Positions 43,947 to 52,430 of a stretch of DNA of 64,000 bases are shown one piece after another. The stretch covers positions 1-64,000 of the forward strand of contig UBYA01000024.1 of NCBI GenBank assembly GCA_900469615.1. The letters run 5' to 3'. Each line of letters starts with the position of its first letter. Position 1 is the first letter of the stretch. The translations under genes and the position numbers were made by a program. This stretch comes from Hyphomicrobiales bacterium (lineage in GTDB: Bacteria; Pseudomonadota; Alphaproteobacteria; Rhizobiales; Rhizobiaceae). The notes beneath the pieces are model-generated. The model was not told the DNA's origin, did not search any database, and saw only the letters and a list, made by a program, of their open reading frames with translations.

Positions 43947-45218
43947 CTAGCCTTTCTTGCCGAGCGCGCCGTTATTGGTGAGCGTGATGAAATCGGTCTC
44001 GTTGCCGGTTTCCGGGCCGATGCCTGTGTCTGAAATCGTCAGCGACGATCCGGCGGTCAACAGATCTTCGATGCGGTGTCGGACATCGTCGGGAATGGTG
44101 ATGCGGCCAAGCGCTTGCCCGGCGGCGTCGAGCGATTGCGATTGTTCCTCGCTGGTAATGCCGAGCCGCTTCTTTGCCTGCTTGCTGAGCTCCTCTTCCA
44201 GGGTCATGCCGAACCAGTCGGCCTTGCCGCTGATGCGGTCGATCGCATTGGCGGTGAAGAAATGCACGCCAAGCGCCTCTTGCGGCTCGGCGATGATGGC
44301 TGGGCCTTCGAAGAGCGGCCGGAAGCTCTGGCGGACCATGATCGCGCCATTCGGCGGTTCGCCCTTGCCGGCGGCTGCATAGACTGCTTTCATCAGCGCC
44401 GGGCTGACGAGGCTGCCTGTCGTCTTGATGTCATGCGCCTTCCTGAAGTCTTCGATCGCCTGCACCGTCGCCGGCCCGAGCATGCCGTCAGGCGTGCCGG
44501 CCATGAAACCCATGCCGTTCAACAGGCCCTGAAGGTCGCGCACGTTTTCGCGCAAGCCCCGCCGGGTGATCAGGATGCTGAGCGGCGCGGGATCGGCAGC
44601 CGGGGTGACGATGGCCTTCGCCTGCGGAATCTGGATCGACGTCACGTCGTTCGTCGCAACCTGCAGGGTTTGCACCTGCGGGAGGAAGCTCGCCGTCATG
44701 GGGCGCAGCTCGATATCGGAAAACAGCGCCGGGGGTGGCGCGGCCTGCGGCTGGAACAGCATGGAATTTTCGAAAGGCTGGGGCACCAGCGGCTGATCCG
44801 CAATGACGACATGCACGCCGCGCTCGGTCATCTGATAGAGCATCTTGGCAAAGGCCTTGGGCATTCGCACGCAGCCATGGGACGCCGGATAATTCGGAAC
44901 CGAATTGGATTCGTGCAGCGCGATCCCTGACCATGTCAGCCTTTGCATATAAGGCATCGGCGAGGCGGAGTAGAGGTTGGACTCGTGATAGACCTGCTTT
45001 TCCAGAATGGAGAAGATGCCGCTCGGCGTCGTATGGCCCCGCTTGCCGGTCGAAACCTTCGAGGTCGCCACCACCGTATCGCCGTCATAGACGGCAAGGG
45101 ATTGCCTGTCCTTCGACACGACGATCTGCAGGGTGCGGGCATCCGGCGCCGCAAGGGTGGGGCAGGAAAGGGCGGTGGCTGACAGCAGCCCGAGCCCGAG
45201 CAACAAAAACGGCTTCAT
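43947..45218 (-). CDS. L,D-transpeptidase (YkuD) with peptidoglycan-binding domain
   Basis: 423 residues, secreted by a signal peptide (LLLGLGLLSATALSCPTLAA). The YkuD catalytic domain (about 28-140) has HESNSVPNYPASHGCVRMP with nucleophile Cys116 and His102/His114. A peptidoglycan-binding module follows around residues 200-270 (LQGLLNGMGFMAGTPDGMLG). It would make 3-3 cross-links or attach proteins to peptidoglycan in the periplasm, as expected in rhizobia, which grow at the pole and use LD-transpeptidases heavily. ATG 45218 gives a clean signal peptide; GTG 45224 is possible. Confidence 0.9.
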   Translation of the reverse strand: MKPFLLLGLGLLSATALSCPTLAAPDARTLQIVVSKDRQSLAVYDGDTVVATSKVSTGKRGHTTPSGIFSILEKQVYHESNLYSASPMPYMQRLTWSGIALHESNSVPNYPASHGCVRMPKAFAKMLYQMTERGVHVVIADQPLVPQPFENSMLFQPQAAPPPALFSDIELRPMTASFLPQVQTLQVATNDVTSIQIPQAKAIVTPAADPAPLSILITRRGLRENVRDLQGLLNGMGFMAGTPDGMLGPATVQAIEDFRKAHDIKTTGSLVSPALMKAVYAAAGKGEPPNGAIMVRQSFRPLFEGPAIIAEPQEALGVHFFTANAIDRISGKADWFGMTLEEELSKQAKKRLGITSEEQSQSLDAAGQALGRITIPDDVRHRIEDLLTAGSSLTISDTGIGPETGNETDFITLTNNGALGKKG

Positions 45219-45292
45219 AGACACAAACCAAAACGCAATACTCGTATCGCCTGAGGTTAGACATCGAAGTTTAAGGAAGACTTGCCGAAGAG

Positions 45293-45400
45293 ATGCTTCT
45301 TATCGGCATGGCGAGAGAAGTTGCCGCTATGGCTGAGTACAGCAACGCCGAAGCTGAGCGATTGACTCTGCTTCGGCGCTATTTCGTCAGCGAAGACTGA
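45293..45400 (+). CDS. possible 35-residue protein
   Basis: The frame from ATG 45293 (GAAGAG just before) encodes 35 residues, mostly helical and charged (EYSNAEAERLTLLRRYFVSED). It lies on the plus strand between two minus-strand genes. Codon composition looks coding-like, but there is no family match and no other support. Confidence 0.25.
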   Translation: MLLIGMAREVAAMAEYSNAEAERLTLLRRYFVSED

Positions 45401-45405
45401 AAGCT

Positions 45406-46446
45406 TCAATGGACGCTGGAAGCCACCCAGTTATGCCAGTCCTGTTCGCTGCCATGGAAGGCGTTGAGGTCGATCCTGCCATCGACGCCGTGGGAGACGC
45501 CCGATCCGGAATATTGCCAGAACAGCCACTTCCGTCCGGGATAGACCTTCGACGGGTGAGCTGCCACGGAGCGCAGCCAGAAGGGATAGTCGAGCAGCTC
45601 GCCGCGCAGGTTGTCGCGATAGAAATCCGGAGCGGTGTAGACGATCGGGCGCTGGCCGTAATGTTTTTCCAGCTTGTCCATGAAGACCTGCATCTTGGCG
45701 AGCACCTGCTCGCGCGAAGGCCGCCGCTTGCAGCTCGACTCGCCGTTCCATTCCACGTCGATGACCGGCGGCAGAGCCCCGGCCTCCTTCGGCACATTGC
45801 GGATGAACCAGTCGGCCTGCTCCCCGGCGGTCCGGCACCAATAGAAGAAGTGGTAGGCGCCGTGCTTGAGGCCGGCCTGCTGGGCGGCCCGCCAGTTCTT
45901 CCTGAACATCGGATCGAGATGATCGCCGCCGTCTGTCGCCTTGATGTAGACGAAGTTGGCTCCCTGCGTACGTAGCGTATCCCAGTCGATTTCACCCTGC
46001 CAGCGCGAGACGTCGACGCCGTGCACGGCCAGCTTCCGGGGAGACGTCGAGGAGCCGAAGTTGATCGGCTTGGCGTCGCGGAAGCGGTGCATGTAGATCT
46101 GCATCGGCTGCTGGCGCAGGGCGCGGGCAATCGGGTTCGACGGTGCAAGCATCGCAAGCGGCCGCTGCAGCGGAACGGGCGTGTCGTCGTCTCCTTGGTC
46201 GGACGGCAGGAATCCTTCCGGCCGGATATCCGCCGGCATTGCGACCGCAAGAGCCTGCTGCCGCTCGACGCGCGAAACCGTTTCGCCGATTTCGACCGAG
46301 GGGACGGGCGTGCCGCTCTTTGCAATGGAGCTGGTCATTTCCTTCGAAGGCGGGCTGGCTTGCGCGGCTTCGCGCTCACCTCGGGCGGCGCAGCCTGAGA
46401 TCGTCAGGCAGGCGAGAAGAATGGTCGATACAGCCGATAGACGCAT
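45406..46446 (-). CDS. GH25 muramidase lipoprotein
   Basis: 346 residues. A lipoprotein signal with lipobox TISGC (Cys about residue 19) is followed by a roughly 120-residue low-complexity linker and a glycoside hydrolase 25 (lysozyme) domain. Catalytic acids lie in HGVDVSRWQG and PPVIDVEWNG, and YHFFYW and WQYSGSG are family hallmarks. It should cleave peptidoglycan glycan strands at the cell envelope. ATG 46446 places the lipobox at normal distance; GTG 46467 is possible. Confidence 0.9.
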   Translation of the reverse strand: MRLSAVSTILLACLTISGCAARGEREAAQASPPSKEMTSSIAKSGTPVPSVEIGETVSRVERQQALAVAMPADIRPEGFLPSDQGDDDTPVPLQRPLAMLAPSNPIARALRQQPMQIYMHRFRDAKPINFGSSTSPRKLAVHGVDVSRWQGEIDWDTLRTQGANFVYIKATDGGDHLDPMFRKNWRAAQQAGLKHGAYHFFYWCRTAGEQADWFIRNVPKEAGALPPVIDVEWNGESSCKRRPSREQVLAKMQVFMDKLEKHYGQRPIVYTAPDFYRDNLRGELLDYPFWLRSVAAHPSKVYPGRKWLFWQYSGSGVSHGVDGRIDLNAFHGSEQDWHNWVASSVH

Positions 46447-46604
46447 AGGAACCCGTACGCAAAACACAATCGACGGCGGATCCGCGCCGTTCGGAAAAAT
46501 ACAGAATCCAAGTCCTAATGGAAATTTACCAAAAAAGTTTGAATCCGAGCTTTCTCGCGCGAAGATTCGCGCATGCGCGGCCGATTATCTGCGGCGATAT
46601 TTTT

Positions 46605-46620
46605 GTCACCATTTGGTGAC
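46605..46620. promoter_or_regulatory. perfect 16-base palindrome, unassigned operator
   Basis: GTCACCATTTGGTGAC consists of seven-base perfect arms around a TT centre, flanked by TTTTT and TTTAT. It lies 158 bases upstream of the muramidase gene and 18 bases beyond the dinB stop. No T-run follows it on the minus strand, so an operator fits better than a dinB terminator. I do not know the regulator. Confidence 0.4.
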
Positions 46621-46637
46621 TTTATCGTATGTAGTTG

Positions 46638-47927
46638 TTATTTATCGCGTTTAACGCCGAAGGTGTAACCGGTCTCGACCGTCTTGTTGCCGAATTTTTC
46701 TCTGAGCTTGTCCATGGCAGCTTCCGCGGTCGCACGCCGCGTAGCCTGTATGTCGATAAGATCGGGCGGATCGGCGCGCGCGGCATCGCCAAGATCGGTG
46801 ACGCCGATGCCGATGAGGCGGAACTTCGTGCCGTCGGTCTCGTGTTCGAGCATCCGCAGGCCGGTGCGGAAAATCCGGTCGGCAAGCTGTGTCGGATCCT
46901 CCAGGCGGCGATTGCGGGTGCGGGTCTTGAAATCGGCAGTCTTCAGTTTCAGTACCACGGTCTGGCCGGCAATGCCGCTGCGCTTCAATCGGCGGGAAAC
47001 CTTCTCCGAGAGATCGCGCAGGATCGGCACCAGATCTTCGTGGCGGGAAATATCCTCGAAAAAGGTGGTTTCGGCGGACACGCTCTTTGCCGCTTCATTC
47101 GGATGCACGCTCCGGTCGTCGATACCGCGCGAGAGGCGGAAAAGCCGTTGCCCGATAACGCCATAGCGGCGCATGAGGTCGCTTTCCTCCATATTCTGCA
47201 GCTGGCCGATGGTGCGGATGCCGTCGCTCTCGAGCGTTGCGGCAAAGGCTTTTCCGACCCCCCATATCGTCGTGACCGGCCGGGGCTCCAGGAAGGCGAG
47301 CGCCTCCTCGCGGCCGATGACGGAAAAGCCGCGCGGCTTCTGCAGGTCGGAAGCCACCTTGGCGAGGAACTTGCAGTAGGAAAGGCCGACCGAGATGGTG
47401 ATGCCGATTTCCTGCTCCACGCGCTTGACGAACTTGGCCAGGATGCGGGCCGGCGGATCGTGATGGAGGCGCTGCGTACCGTCGAGCTCCAGAAAGGCTT
47501 CGTCGATCGAGAGCGGCTGCACCAGCGGCGTCAGTTCCTGCATCATGGATCGAACCTCCCGGCCGATGCGGACGTATTTTTCCATGTTCGGATGGATGAC
47601 GACAGCCTGCGGGCAGGCTTCCAGTGCCTTGAACATCGGCATGGCGGACCGCACCCCATGGATACGGGCGATATAGCAGGCAGTGGAGACGACGCCGCGT
47701 TTGCCGCCGCCGACGATGACGGGCTTGTCGGCCAGTTCCGGATTGTCCCGTTTCTCGATCGAGGCATAGAAGGCGTCGCAATCGATATGGGCCAAGGTCA
47801 GCCCATACAGTTCGCGATGGTAGACAAGGCGAGGGCTGCCGCAGCTCCGACAACGCGGTCGTGCGGCCGATTGCTCGCTCAAGCAATCGCGACAGAAGCC
47901 GAAGATCTTGTCGGGCGCGTGGGTCAT
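46638..47927 (-). CDS. dinB: DNA polymerase IV (DinB) with N-terminal zinc ribbon
   Basis: 429 residues from ATG 47927, a Y-family translesion polymerase. Catalytic acids lie in AHIDCDAFYASIEKRDNPEL (Asp49) and SIDEAFLELDG; little-finger and helix-hairpin-helix regions follow. The first 40 residues add a CxxC-x10-CxxC zinc ribbon (Cys12, 15, 26, 29), an extra found in rhizobial DinB. Longer starts (ATG 47951, TTG 47984) would translate through the SOS-type box at 47935-47949, so 47927 is preferred; it has no Shine-Dalgarno sequence, and the mRNA may be nearly leaderless. Confidence 0.92.
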   Translation of the reverse strand: MTHAPDKIFGFCRDCLSEQSAARPRCRSCGSPRLVYHRELYGLTLAHIDCDAFYASIEKRDNPELADKPVIVGGGKRGVVSTACYIARIHGVRSAMPMFKALEACPQAVVIHPNMEKYVRIGREVRSMMQELTPLVQPLSIDEAFLELDGTQRLHHDPPARILAKFVKRVEQEIGITISVGLSYCKFLAKVASDLQKPRGFSVIGREEALAFLEPRPVTTIWGVGKAFAATLESDGIRTIGQLQNMEESDLMRRYGVIGQRLFRLSRGIDDRSVHPNEAAKSVSAETTFFEDISRHEDLVPILRDLSEKVSRRLKRSGIAGQTVVLKLKTADFKTRTRNRRLEDPTQLADRIFRTGLRMLEHETDGTKFRLIGIGVTDLGDAARADPPDLIDIQATRRATAEAAMDKLREKFGNKTVETGYTFGVKRDK

Positions 47928-47934
47928 CGAATGA

Positions 47935-47949
47935 GAACAAAAATTGAAC
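47935..47949 (-). promoter_or_regulatory. candidate LexA (SOS) box of dinB
   Basis: GTTCAATTTTTGTTC on the minus strand, exact GTTC-N7-GTTC, ends eight bases before the chosen dinB ATG. dinB is a classical SOS gene, which makes this the best supported of the three boxes. The divergent GNAT gene starts 60 bases the other way and could share it. Confidence 0.65.
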
Positions 47950-48009
47950 ATCGCTACTTTATGTTTTAAGCTTGCGAGTCTCAAGCGGGAAAACTGTGGG
48001 GGAGAAAAG

Positions 48010-48588
48010 GTGCAGGATTTAAGCGTAACACCGTTGACGCCGGGCCGCTGGGACGATTTTGAAGCGCTGTTCGGGCCGAAGGGCGCGTGCGAAGGATGCT
48101 GGTGTACCTATTTCCGCGTTCTGACCTCGCAACGCAAGACAATGAATCCGCAGGCCAGGAAGCGGTTCATCCGGGAGCGGATTGCCGCCGGGCCGCCACC
48201 CGGCCTTCTCGGCTATATCGATGGACGGCCGGTCGCCTGGGTTCAGGTCGGCCCGCGCAGCGAGCTGCCGCAATGGAACTCGGCAAAGACCCTATCGCGG
48301 CCGCTCGATCCTGCCGATGCTGAGGACCGTACGGTTTGGGCGGTCAGCTGCTTCTTCATGAATTCGAAGGATCGCGGCAGGGGATACAGCCATCGCATGC
48401 TGTCGGAGGCTGTGGAGTTTGCGCGTGAATCCGGGGCACGGTTGCTGGAGGGCTGTCCGATCGAACGCACGAAGCAGTCGAAGTCCGTCGGCCTCTATGT
48501 CGGTTCGCAACGCATATTCGAGGCGGCCGGATTTTCGGAGGTGGCGAAGCGCAAGGATGGCAGGCCTCTGATGCGCCTCGTTCTTTGA
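48010..48588 (+). CDS. GNAT family N-acetyltransferase
   Basis: 192 residues from GTG 48010, preceded by GGGGGAG (47998-48004). The acetyl-CoA region is VSCFFMNSKDRGRGYSHRML (R-x-x-G-x-G/S-like), followed by AAGFSEVAKRKDGRPLMRL, the usual GNAT C-terminal strand. An early CEGCWCTYF stretch is typical of a GNAT subgroup with an unknown acceptor. ATG 47944 would place the start inside the SOS-type box and was rejected. Divergent from dinB. Confidence 0.8.
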   Translation: MQDLSVTPLTPGRWDDFEALFGPKGACEGCWCTYFRVLTSQRKTMNPQARKRFIRERIAAGPPPGLLGYIDGRPVAWVQVGPRSELPQWNSAKTLSRPLDPADAEDRTVWAVSCFFMNSKDRGRGYSHRMLSEAVEFARESGARLLEGCPIERTKQSKSVGLYVGSQRIFEAAGFSEVAKRKDGRPLMRLVL

Positions 48589-48606
48589 GATCGGACCGGG
48601 CAGGCG

Positions 48607-49254
48607 TCAGCGCGCGATGTGAGCCCGGATTAGCGGCGCGGCCTCGGTCCATTCGTTGGCTTCCGGAATACCCGCAGGTGCTGCCGGCGCCATGCGGTGG
48701 ACGATGGAATCCGGCTTCAGATTGATCAGGAGGCATTCTGGAACATGCTCGCTGACCGAATGCAGATTGTGGGCCATGTCGTCGACGAAGGCGACAGGCA
48801 TCGTGCGTTGCCGATGCAGAGAGCGGACGATCGGCCCCTTCGGCTGCAGCGATGCCAGCAGAGGGTAGGCAAGCTCGAGCCTGTCGAGAAGCCGCCGCCT
48901 CTGTTCCCAGAATTGCGGCGGCATGGCGGTGAGGAAGACGATATCGGCATCCTTCGAGAGGGTGCCGAGCGTGTCGACGACCCGGTCGAACGGCGTTTGC
49001 CATTGCTCTTGCGCCTCGAAGAAAGCTTCGATCAGCCGGTGTACTTCCTTTTCTTCCAGCGCGGAACCATTCTCCTTGGTGACGATATTGCCCGTCAGCC
49101 GGAAGGAGCGCGGCAGGAACTCATGGCCTTCGCCATCGATGAACGTCAGGAAAGGCGCAAAGAAATGCAGGACGACATCATCGACATCGCAGACGATCAG
49201 CGGCCGCTCCTGCAGCCGGATATGCGACACGTCGAATTCAAGCGGGGCATCCAT
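48607..49254 (-). CDS. HAD-like hydrolase
   Basis: 215 residues. Motif I-like VCDVDDVVLHF has the two aspartates (DxD), motif II is FLTAMPP, and FVDDMAHNLHS is the C-terminal acid motif, so it is probably a phosphatase of the haloacid dehalogenase superfamily. Start ATG 49254, two bases after the stop of the DUF3572 gene, indicating a two-gene unit. An upstream in-frame start inside that gene was rejected. The substrate is unknown. Confidence 0.75.
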   Translation of the reverse strand: MDAPLEFDVSHIRLQERPLIVCDVDDVVLHFFAPFLTFIDGEGHEFLPRSFRLTGNIVTKENGSALEEKEVHRLIEAFFEAQEQWQTPFDRVVDTLGTLSKDADIVFLTAMPPQFWEQRRRLLDRLELAYPLLASLQPKGPIVRSLHRQRTMPVAFVDDMAHNLHSVSEHVPECLLINLKPDSIVHRMAPAAPAGIPEANEWTEAAPLIRAHIAR

Positions 49255-49256
49255 GG

Positions 49257-49565
49257 TCAATATTCTCCAGAGGCGAGGCCGGGCGGTGAAAAATGTGCCG
49301 ACGCGGCCGCGACGGCTTCCGGCGAAATGCCACTGGCCTCGCAAAAGGCCAGCAATGTCGGTTCGTGGTTCATGAGAAAATCGAGCATGCCGGCAAGGAA
49401 GGCGGGCTCGTTGATGGCGTTGCGCACCTGTGCCGGCTCCACGCCGGTCAGCGCCAGGAAGCGGCCGAACATATCCTGTTCGTTGGCCAGCCAGCCGAGT
49501 ACGGCAATCGCAGTCTCTTGCGGATCCGCCGCATTCTTCTTGGGGTTCTTGATGTTACTTTGCAT
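49257..49565 (-). CDS. DUF3572 family protein
   Basis: 102 residues, all helical, no signal or membrane segment. ETAIAVLGWLANEQDMFGRFLALTG and the following helices match DUF3572, an alphaproteobacterial family commonly next to divK. Function unknown. Divergent from divK and coupled to the HAD-like gene. Confidence 0.85.
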   Translation of the reverse strand: MQSNIKNPKKNAADPQETAIAVLGWLANEQDMFGRFLALTGVEPAQVRNAINEPAFLAGMLDFLMNHEPTLLAFCEASGISPEAVAAASAHFSPPGLASGEY

Positions 49566-49696
49566 TTTGAAGGGAGAGTTACCTATTTTTCAACCAAATG
49601 CCGGTAGTTTGCGATTCAAGTATTTCTGGAATCGGTTCCTCGCGACCCTATATTTCGAGAGAATGGATGCAATACCGGATGCAGGGAAAGCTTTCC

Positions 49697-50068
49697 ATGC
49701 CTAAACAGGTAATGATTGTAGAAGACAACGAGCTCAATATGAAGCTCTTTCGCGATCTGATCGAGGCTTCCGGCTACACGACGATCCAGACCCGGAACGG
49801 CATGGAAGCGCTCGACCTCGCGCGCAAGTACCGTCCGGACCTGATCCTGATGGATATCCAGCTTCCGGAGGTTTCCGGCCTGGAAGTCACAAAGTGGCTC
49901 AAGGAAGACGATGATCTGCATGTCATCCCGGTCATCGCCGTCACGGCTTTCGCCATGAAGGGTGACGAGGAGCGCATTCGCCAGGGCGGATGCGAAGCCT
50001 ATGTCTCGAAGCCGATTTCCGTGCCGAAATTCATAGAGACGATCAAGACCTATCTGGGCGACGCCTGA
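49697..50068 (+). CDS. divK: single-domain response regulator DivK
   Basis: 123 residues, one receiver domain. The acidic pocket is VEDNE (Glu9, Asp10), the phospho-acceptor is Asp53 in LMDIQLPE, and the Thr and Lys switch residues lie in AVTAFAMKG and SKPIS. It relays between PleC and DivJ to control CtrA and polar cell-cycle events in alphaproteobacteria. Start ATG 49697; an upstream start in the same frame is not family-like. pleD follows 16 bases later. Confidence 0.95.
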   Translation: MPKQVMIVEDNELNMKLFRDLIEASGYTTIQTRNGMEALDLARKYRPDLILMDIQLPEVSGLEVTKWLKEDDDLHVIPVIAVTAFAMKGDEERIRQGGCEAYVSKPISVPKFIETIKTYLGDA

Positions 50069-50084
50069 TGATGGGAAAGAGCCG

Positions 50085-51458
50085 ATGACAGCACGCATCC
50101 TGGTAGTCGACGATATTCCGGCCAACGTGAAGCTTCTGGAAGCGCGGCTGCTGGCCGAATACTTCGAGGTGCTGACGGCCGAGGACGGCCTGAAGGCGCT
50201 CGCCATTTGTGCGAATACCCAGGTCGATCTCATCCTTCTGGACATTATGATGCCCGGTATGGACGGATTCGAGGTGTGCGAGCGTCTGAAATCGGATCCC
50301 CGCACGGCACATATACCCGTCGTCATGGTCACGGCGCTCGATCAGCCTGCCGACCGTGTTCGCGGACTGAAGGCCGGCGCCGACGATTTCCTGACCAAGC
50401 CGGTCAACGATCTGCAGCTGATTTCGCGCGTCAAGAGCCTGCTTCGCCTGAAGACGCTGAGCGACGAATTGCGGATGCGCAACGAGACCGCGCGCAATTT
50501 CGGTATCGAGGACCTGCTGCGGATCGGCGACGGCCGCGCAGACGAAGCCGGACATGTGCTTCTGGTCGACGGCCGGGCCAACTCGCAGGAGCGCATCATC
50601 CGCGCGCTCAAGCCGATCGCCGAGGTCATCGCGATGTCCGATCCGCAGGCGGCTCTGTTCGAGGCGGCGGAACATTCGTTCGAGCTCGTGATCGTGAATT
50701 CGAATTTCGAGGATTACGACCCCTTGCGGCTTTGCTCGCAGCTGCGTTCGCTGGAACGCACGCGCTTCCTGCCGGTGCTGTTGGTGACGGAGCAGGGGGC
50801 GGACGAGATGATCGTCCGCGCGCTGGATCTGGGTGTCAACGATTATATCGTCCGGCCGATCGATCCCAATGAGCTGGTGGCCCGCTGCCTGACGCAGATA
50901 CGCCGCAAGCGCTACAACGACCGCCTGCGCGCCAGCGTGCAGCAGACGATCGAGCTGGCCATCACCGATGGGCTGACGGGGCTCAATAACCGGCGCTATC
51001 TGGACAATCACCTCAAGGTGCTTTTCGACCGGTCGCTGGCACGGGGACGCCCGCTTTCCGTGCTGATCACCGATATCGATAGATTCAAGAACGTCAACGA
51101 CACCTATGGCCACGATGCCGGCGATGAAGTGCTGAAGGAATTTGCCGCGCGCATCCGCTCGACTGTGCGCGGTGCCGACCTTGCCTGCCGGTATGGCGGC
51201 GAGGAGTTCGTGGTGGTGATGCCGGATACGCCGGCCGATATCGCCGCCGCCGTCGCGGAACGCCTGCGCGCTGTGGTGGAAGATATGCCTGTGAAATTGC
51301 GGGACAGCGGCGTGGCGCTGAACATCACGGCATCGTTTGGGATTTCGTGTCGTTTGGAGACGATCGGGACGCCGGAGCAGCTCATGAAACAGGCCGACCT
51401 TGCGCTGTACGAAGCGAAGAGGGCGGGCCGCAACAGGGTGGTCGCGTCGGCTGCCTGA
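50085..51458 (+). CDS. pleD: diguanylate cyclase response regulator PleD
   Basis: 457 residues: receiver domain 1 with Asp53 (LLDIMMPGMDGFEVC), a degenerate adaptor receiver (about 150-280), and a GGDEF domain. The active site is GGEEF at 371-375, and the inhibitory I-site RGAD (362-365) lies at the correct distance upstream, so it should make cyclic di-GMP and be product-inhibited. In Caulobacter it drives the swarmer-to-stalked transition; the divK-pleD operon is conserved. Confidence 0.96.
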   Translation: MTARILVVDDIPANVKLLEARLLAEYFEVLTAEDGLKALAICANTQVDLILLDIMMPGMDGFEVCERLKSDPRTAHIPVVMVTALDQPADRVRGLKAGADDFLTKPVNDLQLISRVKSLLRLKTLSDELRMRNETARNFGIEDLLRIGDGRADEAGHVLLVDGRANSQERIIRALKPIAEVIAMSDPQAALFEAAEHSFELVIVNSNFEDYDPLRLCSQLRSLERTRFLPVLLVTEQGADEMIVRALDLGVNDYIVRPIDPNELVARCLTQIRRKRYNDRLRASVQQTIELAITDGLTGLNNRRYLDNHLKVLFDRSLARGRPLSVLITDIDRFKNVNDTYGHDAGDEVLKEFAARIRSTVRGADLACRYGGEEFVVVMPDTPADIAAAVAERLRAVVEDMPVKLRDSGVALNITASFGISCRLETIGTPEQLMKQADLALYEAKRAGRNRVVASAA

Positions 51459-51944
51459 GGGAGGCGGGTCCTTGAGGCCGGTCAGCACCACCAATATTGG
51501 GGGGTATGTCACGGGTTCTGAATAGTGACGTAAGGTTTTTGTTCTTTACCATAAGCCTGTGACCGACTTTGTCTCATTAAAAGAAAAATCCGGTAGTTTT
51601 ACTTTTATCTTTCAGCGGAAGCTGTAATTTTTGAATAGTTATGAAGTGTCATTATTGTTATTTCATATAGTTTTGTTTTGAGTTTGTGTTTTCTTTAATG
51701 CATAAATTAAGAAATTACGATTTGACTATCGCTAAGTTATATATTCAAATGTTCTTGAATGTCTGTATTGAGAGTTTGCTGTAAAGGGAAGTAGTATTTC
51801 TTTATTCTTGATGTTTTCGGGTATTTAGTTGGCTAAGACTATGGAGGACTTTTCTTCGTTCAAGTCATGAATTTTAACCATCCGAGCAGACAAGTATTTT
51901 TTATCATTAAGAATTTGTTGATTTTCTTTCGATTTCGCGCGAAT
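51459..51944. other. AT-rich intergenic stretch after pleD
   Basis: About 480 bases without a coding frame, of which roughly 51530-51900 is strikingly AT-rich compared with the GC-rich genes on both sides. It may hold the promoter and upstream elements of the RNA that follows, or be acquired or degraded DNA. No terminator hairpin for pleD is obvious. Confidence 0.5.
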
Positions 51945-52130
51945 TTAGTCCCGTACAAGGACAGCCCGCAAGGGCTCCGCAATACCCCATGATGCTCAGG
52001 TCCGCCGCATCTCCTGGGTCGTGGGGTCGGTCGGCTGACAGGCAAAAGATAACGGTTCCTCGTGCCGTTTTGCAGGTCAGCCGGCCCACAATTCAAACGC
52101 CGCTCTTCGTGATCGAAAGCGGCGTTTTTT
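51945..52130 (+). ncRNA. candidate structured small RNA between pleD and rpmG
   Basis: Four hairpins in a row with no coding frame: AGCCC-GCAA-GGGCT (about 51962-51975); a longer one closed by ACCCCA and TGGGGT (about 51985-52027); a long one closed by GGCTGAC (from about 52034) and GTCAGCC (to about 52083), with GCAAA pairing to TTTGC inside; and a strong terminator at 52095-52130. The 5' end is not determined. I do not recognise tmRNA, RNase P, SRP or 6S RNA signatures. Confidence 0.45.
52095..52130 (+). terminator. strong rho-independent terminator
   Basis: AAACGCCGCT (52095-52104) pairs with AGCGGCGTTT (52118-52127), the stem extends by TTCG/CGAA, and six Ts end it. It points along the plus strand, where no protein gene lies upstream for over 600 bases, so it implies a non-coding transcript. 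Confidence 0.8.
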
Positions 52131-52203
52131 CTTGGCTGCCGGCAGGCGGGCGCGGTTTCAGATCATGTGGCAAAATCATACGCGCCGCAGGAAAGGTTTC
52201 CGA

Positions 52204-52241
52204 AAAACAAAAAAGGCGCTAACCCGCAGGTTGCGCCTTTT
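52204..52241 (-). terminator. rho-independent terminator of rpmG
   Basis: On the minus strand AAAAGGCGC (52241-52233) pairs with GCGCCTTTT (52219-52211), with an inner AACC/GGTT helix, followed by a T-rich run (TTTTTTGTTTTT). It ends 22 bases after the rpmG stop and is convergent with the terminator at 52095-52130. Confidence 0.85.
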
Positions 52242-52262
52242 GTAACTTGAAGTTTAGGAAAC

Positions 52263-52430
52263 TTACTTGATCTTCGTTTCCTTGAACTCGACGTGCTTCT
52301 TAGCGATCGGGTCGTACTTCGTCTTCGTCATCTTGTCCGTCATCGTACGGCTGTTCTTCGTCGTGACGTAGAAGAAACCGGTGTCGGCCGTCGACAGCAG
52401 CTTGATCTTGATGGTGGTAGCCTTGGCCAT
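52263..52430 (-). CDS. rpmG: 50S ribosomal protein L33
   Basis: 55 residues, the full length of alphaproteobacterial L33. It begins MAKATTIKIKLLSTADTGFF and ends HVEFKETKIK. No zinc Cys are present, so it is the Cys-free (C-minus) form. It binds 23S rRNA near the E site. It is monocistronic with its own terminator. Confidence 0.97.
   Translation of the reverse strand: MAKATTIKIKLLSTADTGFFYVTTKNSRTMTDKMTKTKYDPIAKKHVEFKETKIK

Noticed and set aside
51945..52130. tmRNA, 6S, SRP or RNase P RNA
   Set aside because: Conserved core motifs of these RNAs are not seen; only generic strong hairpins.
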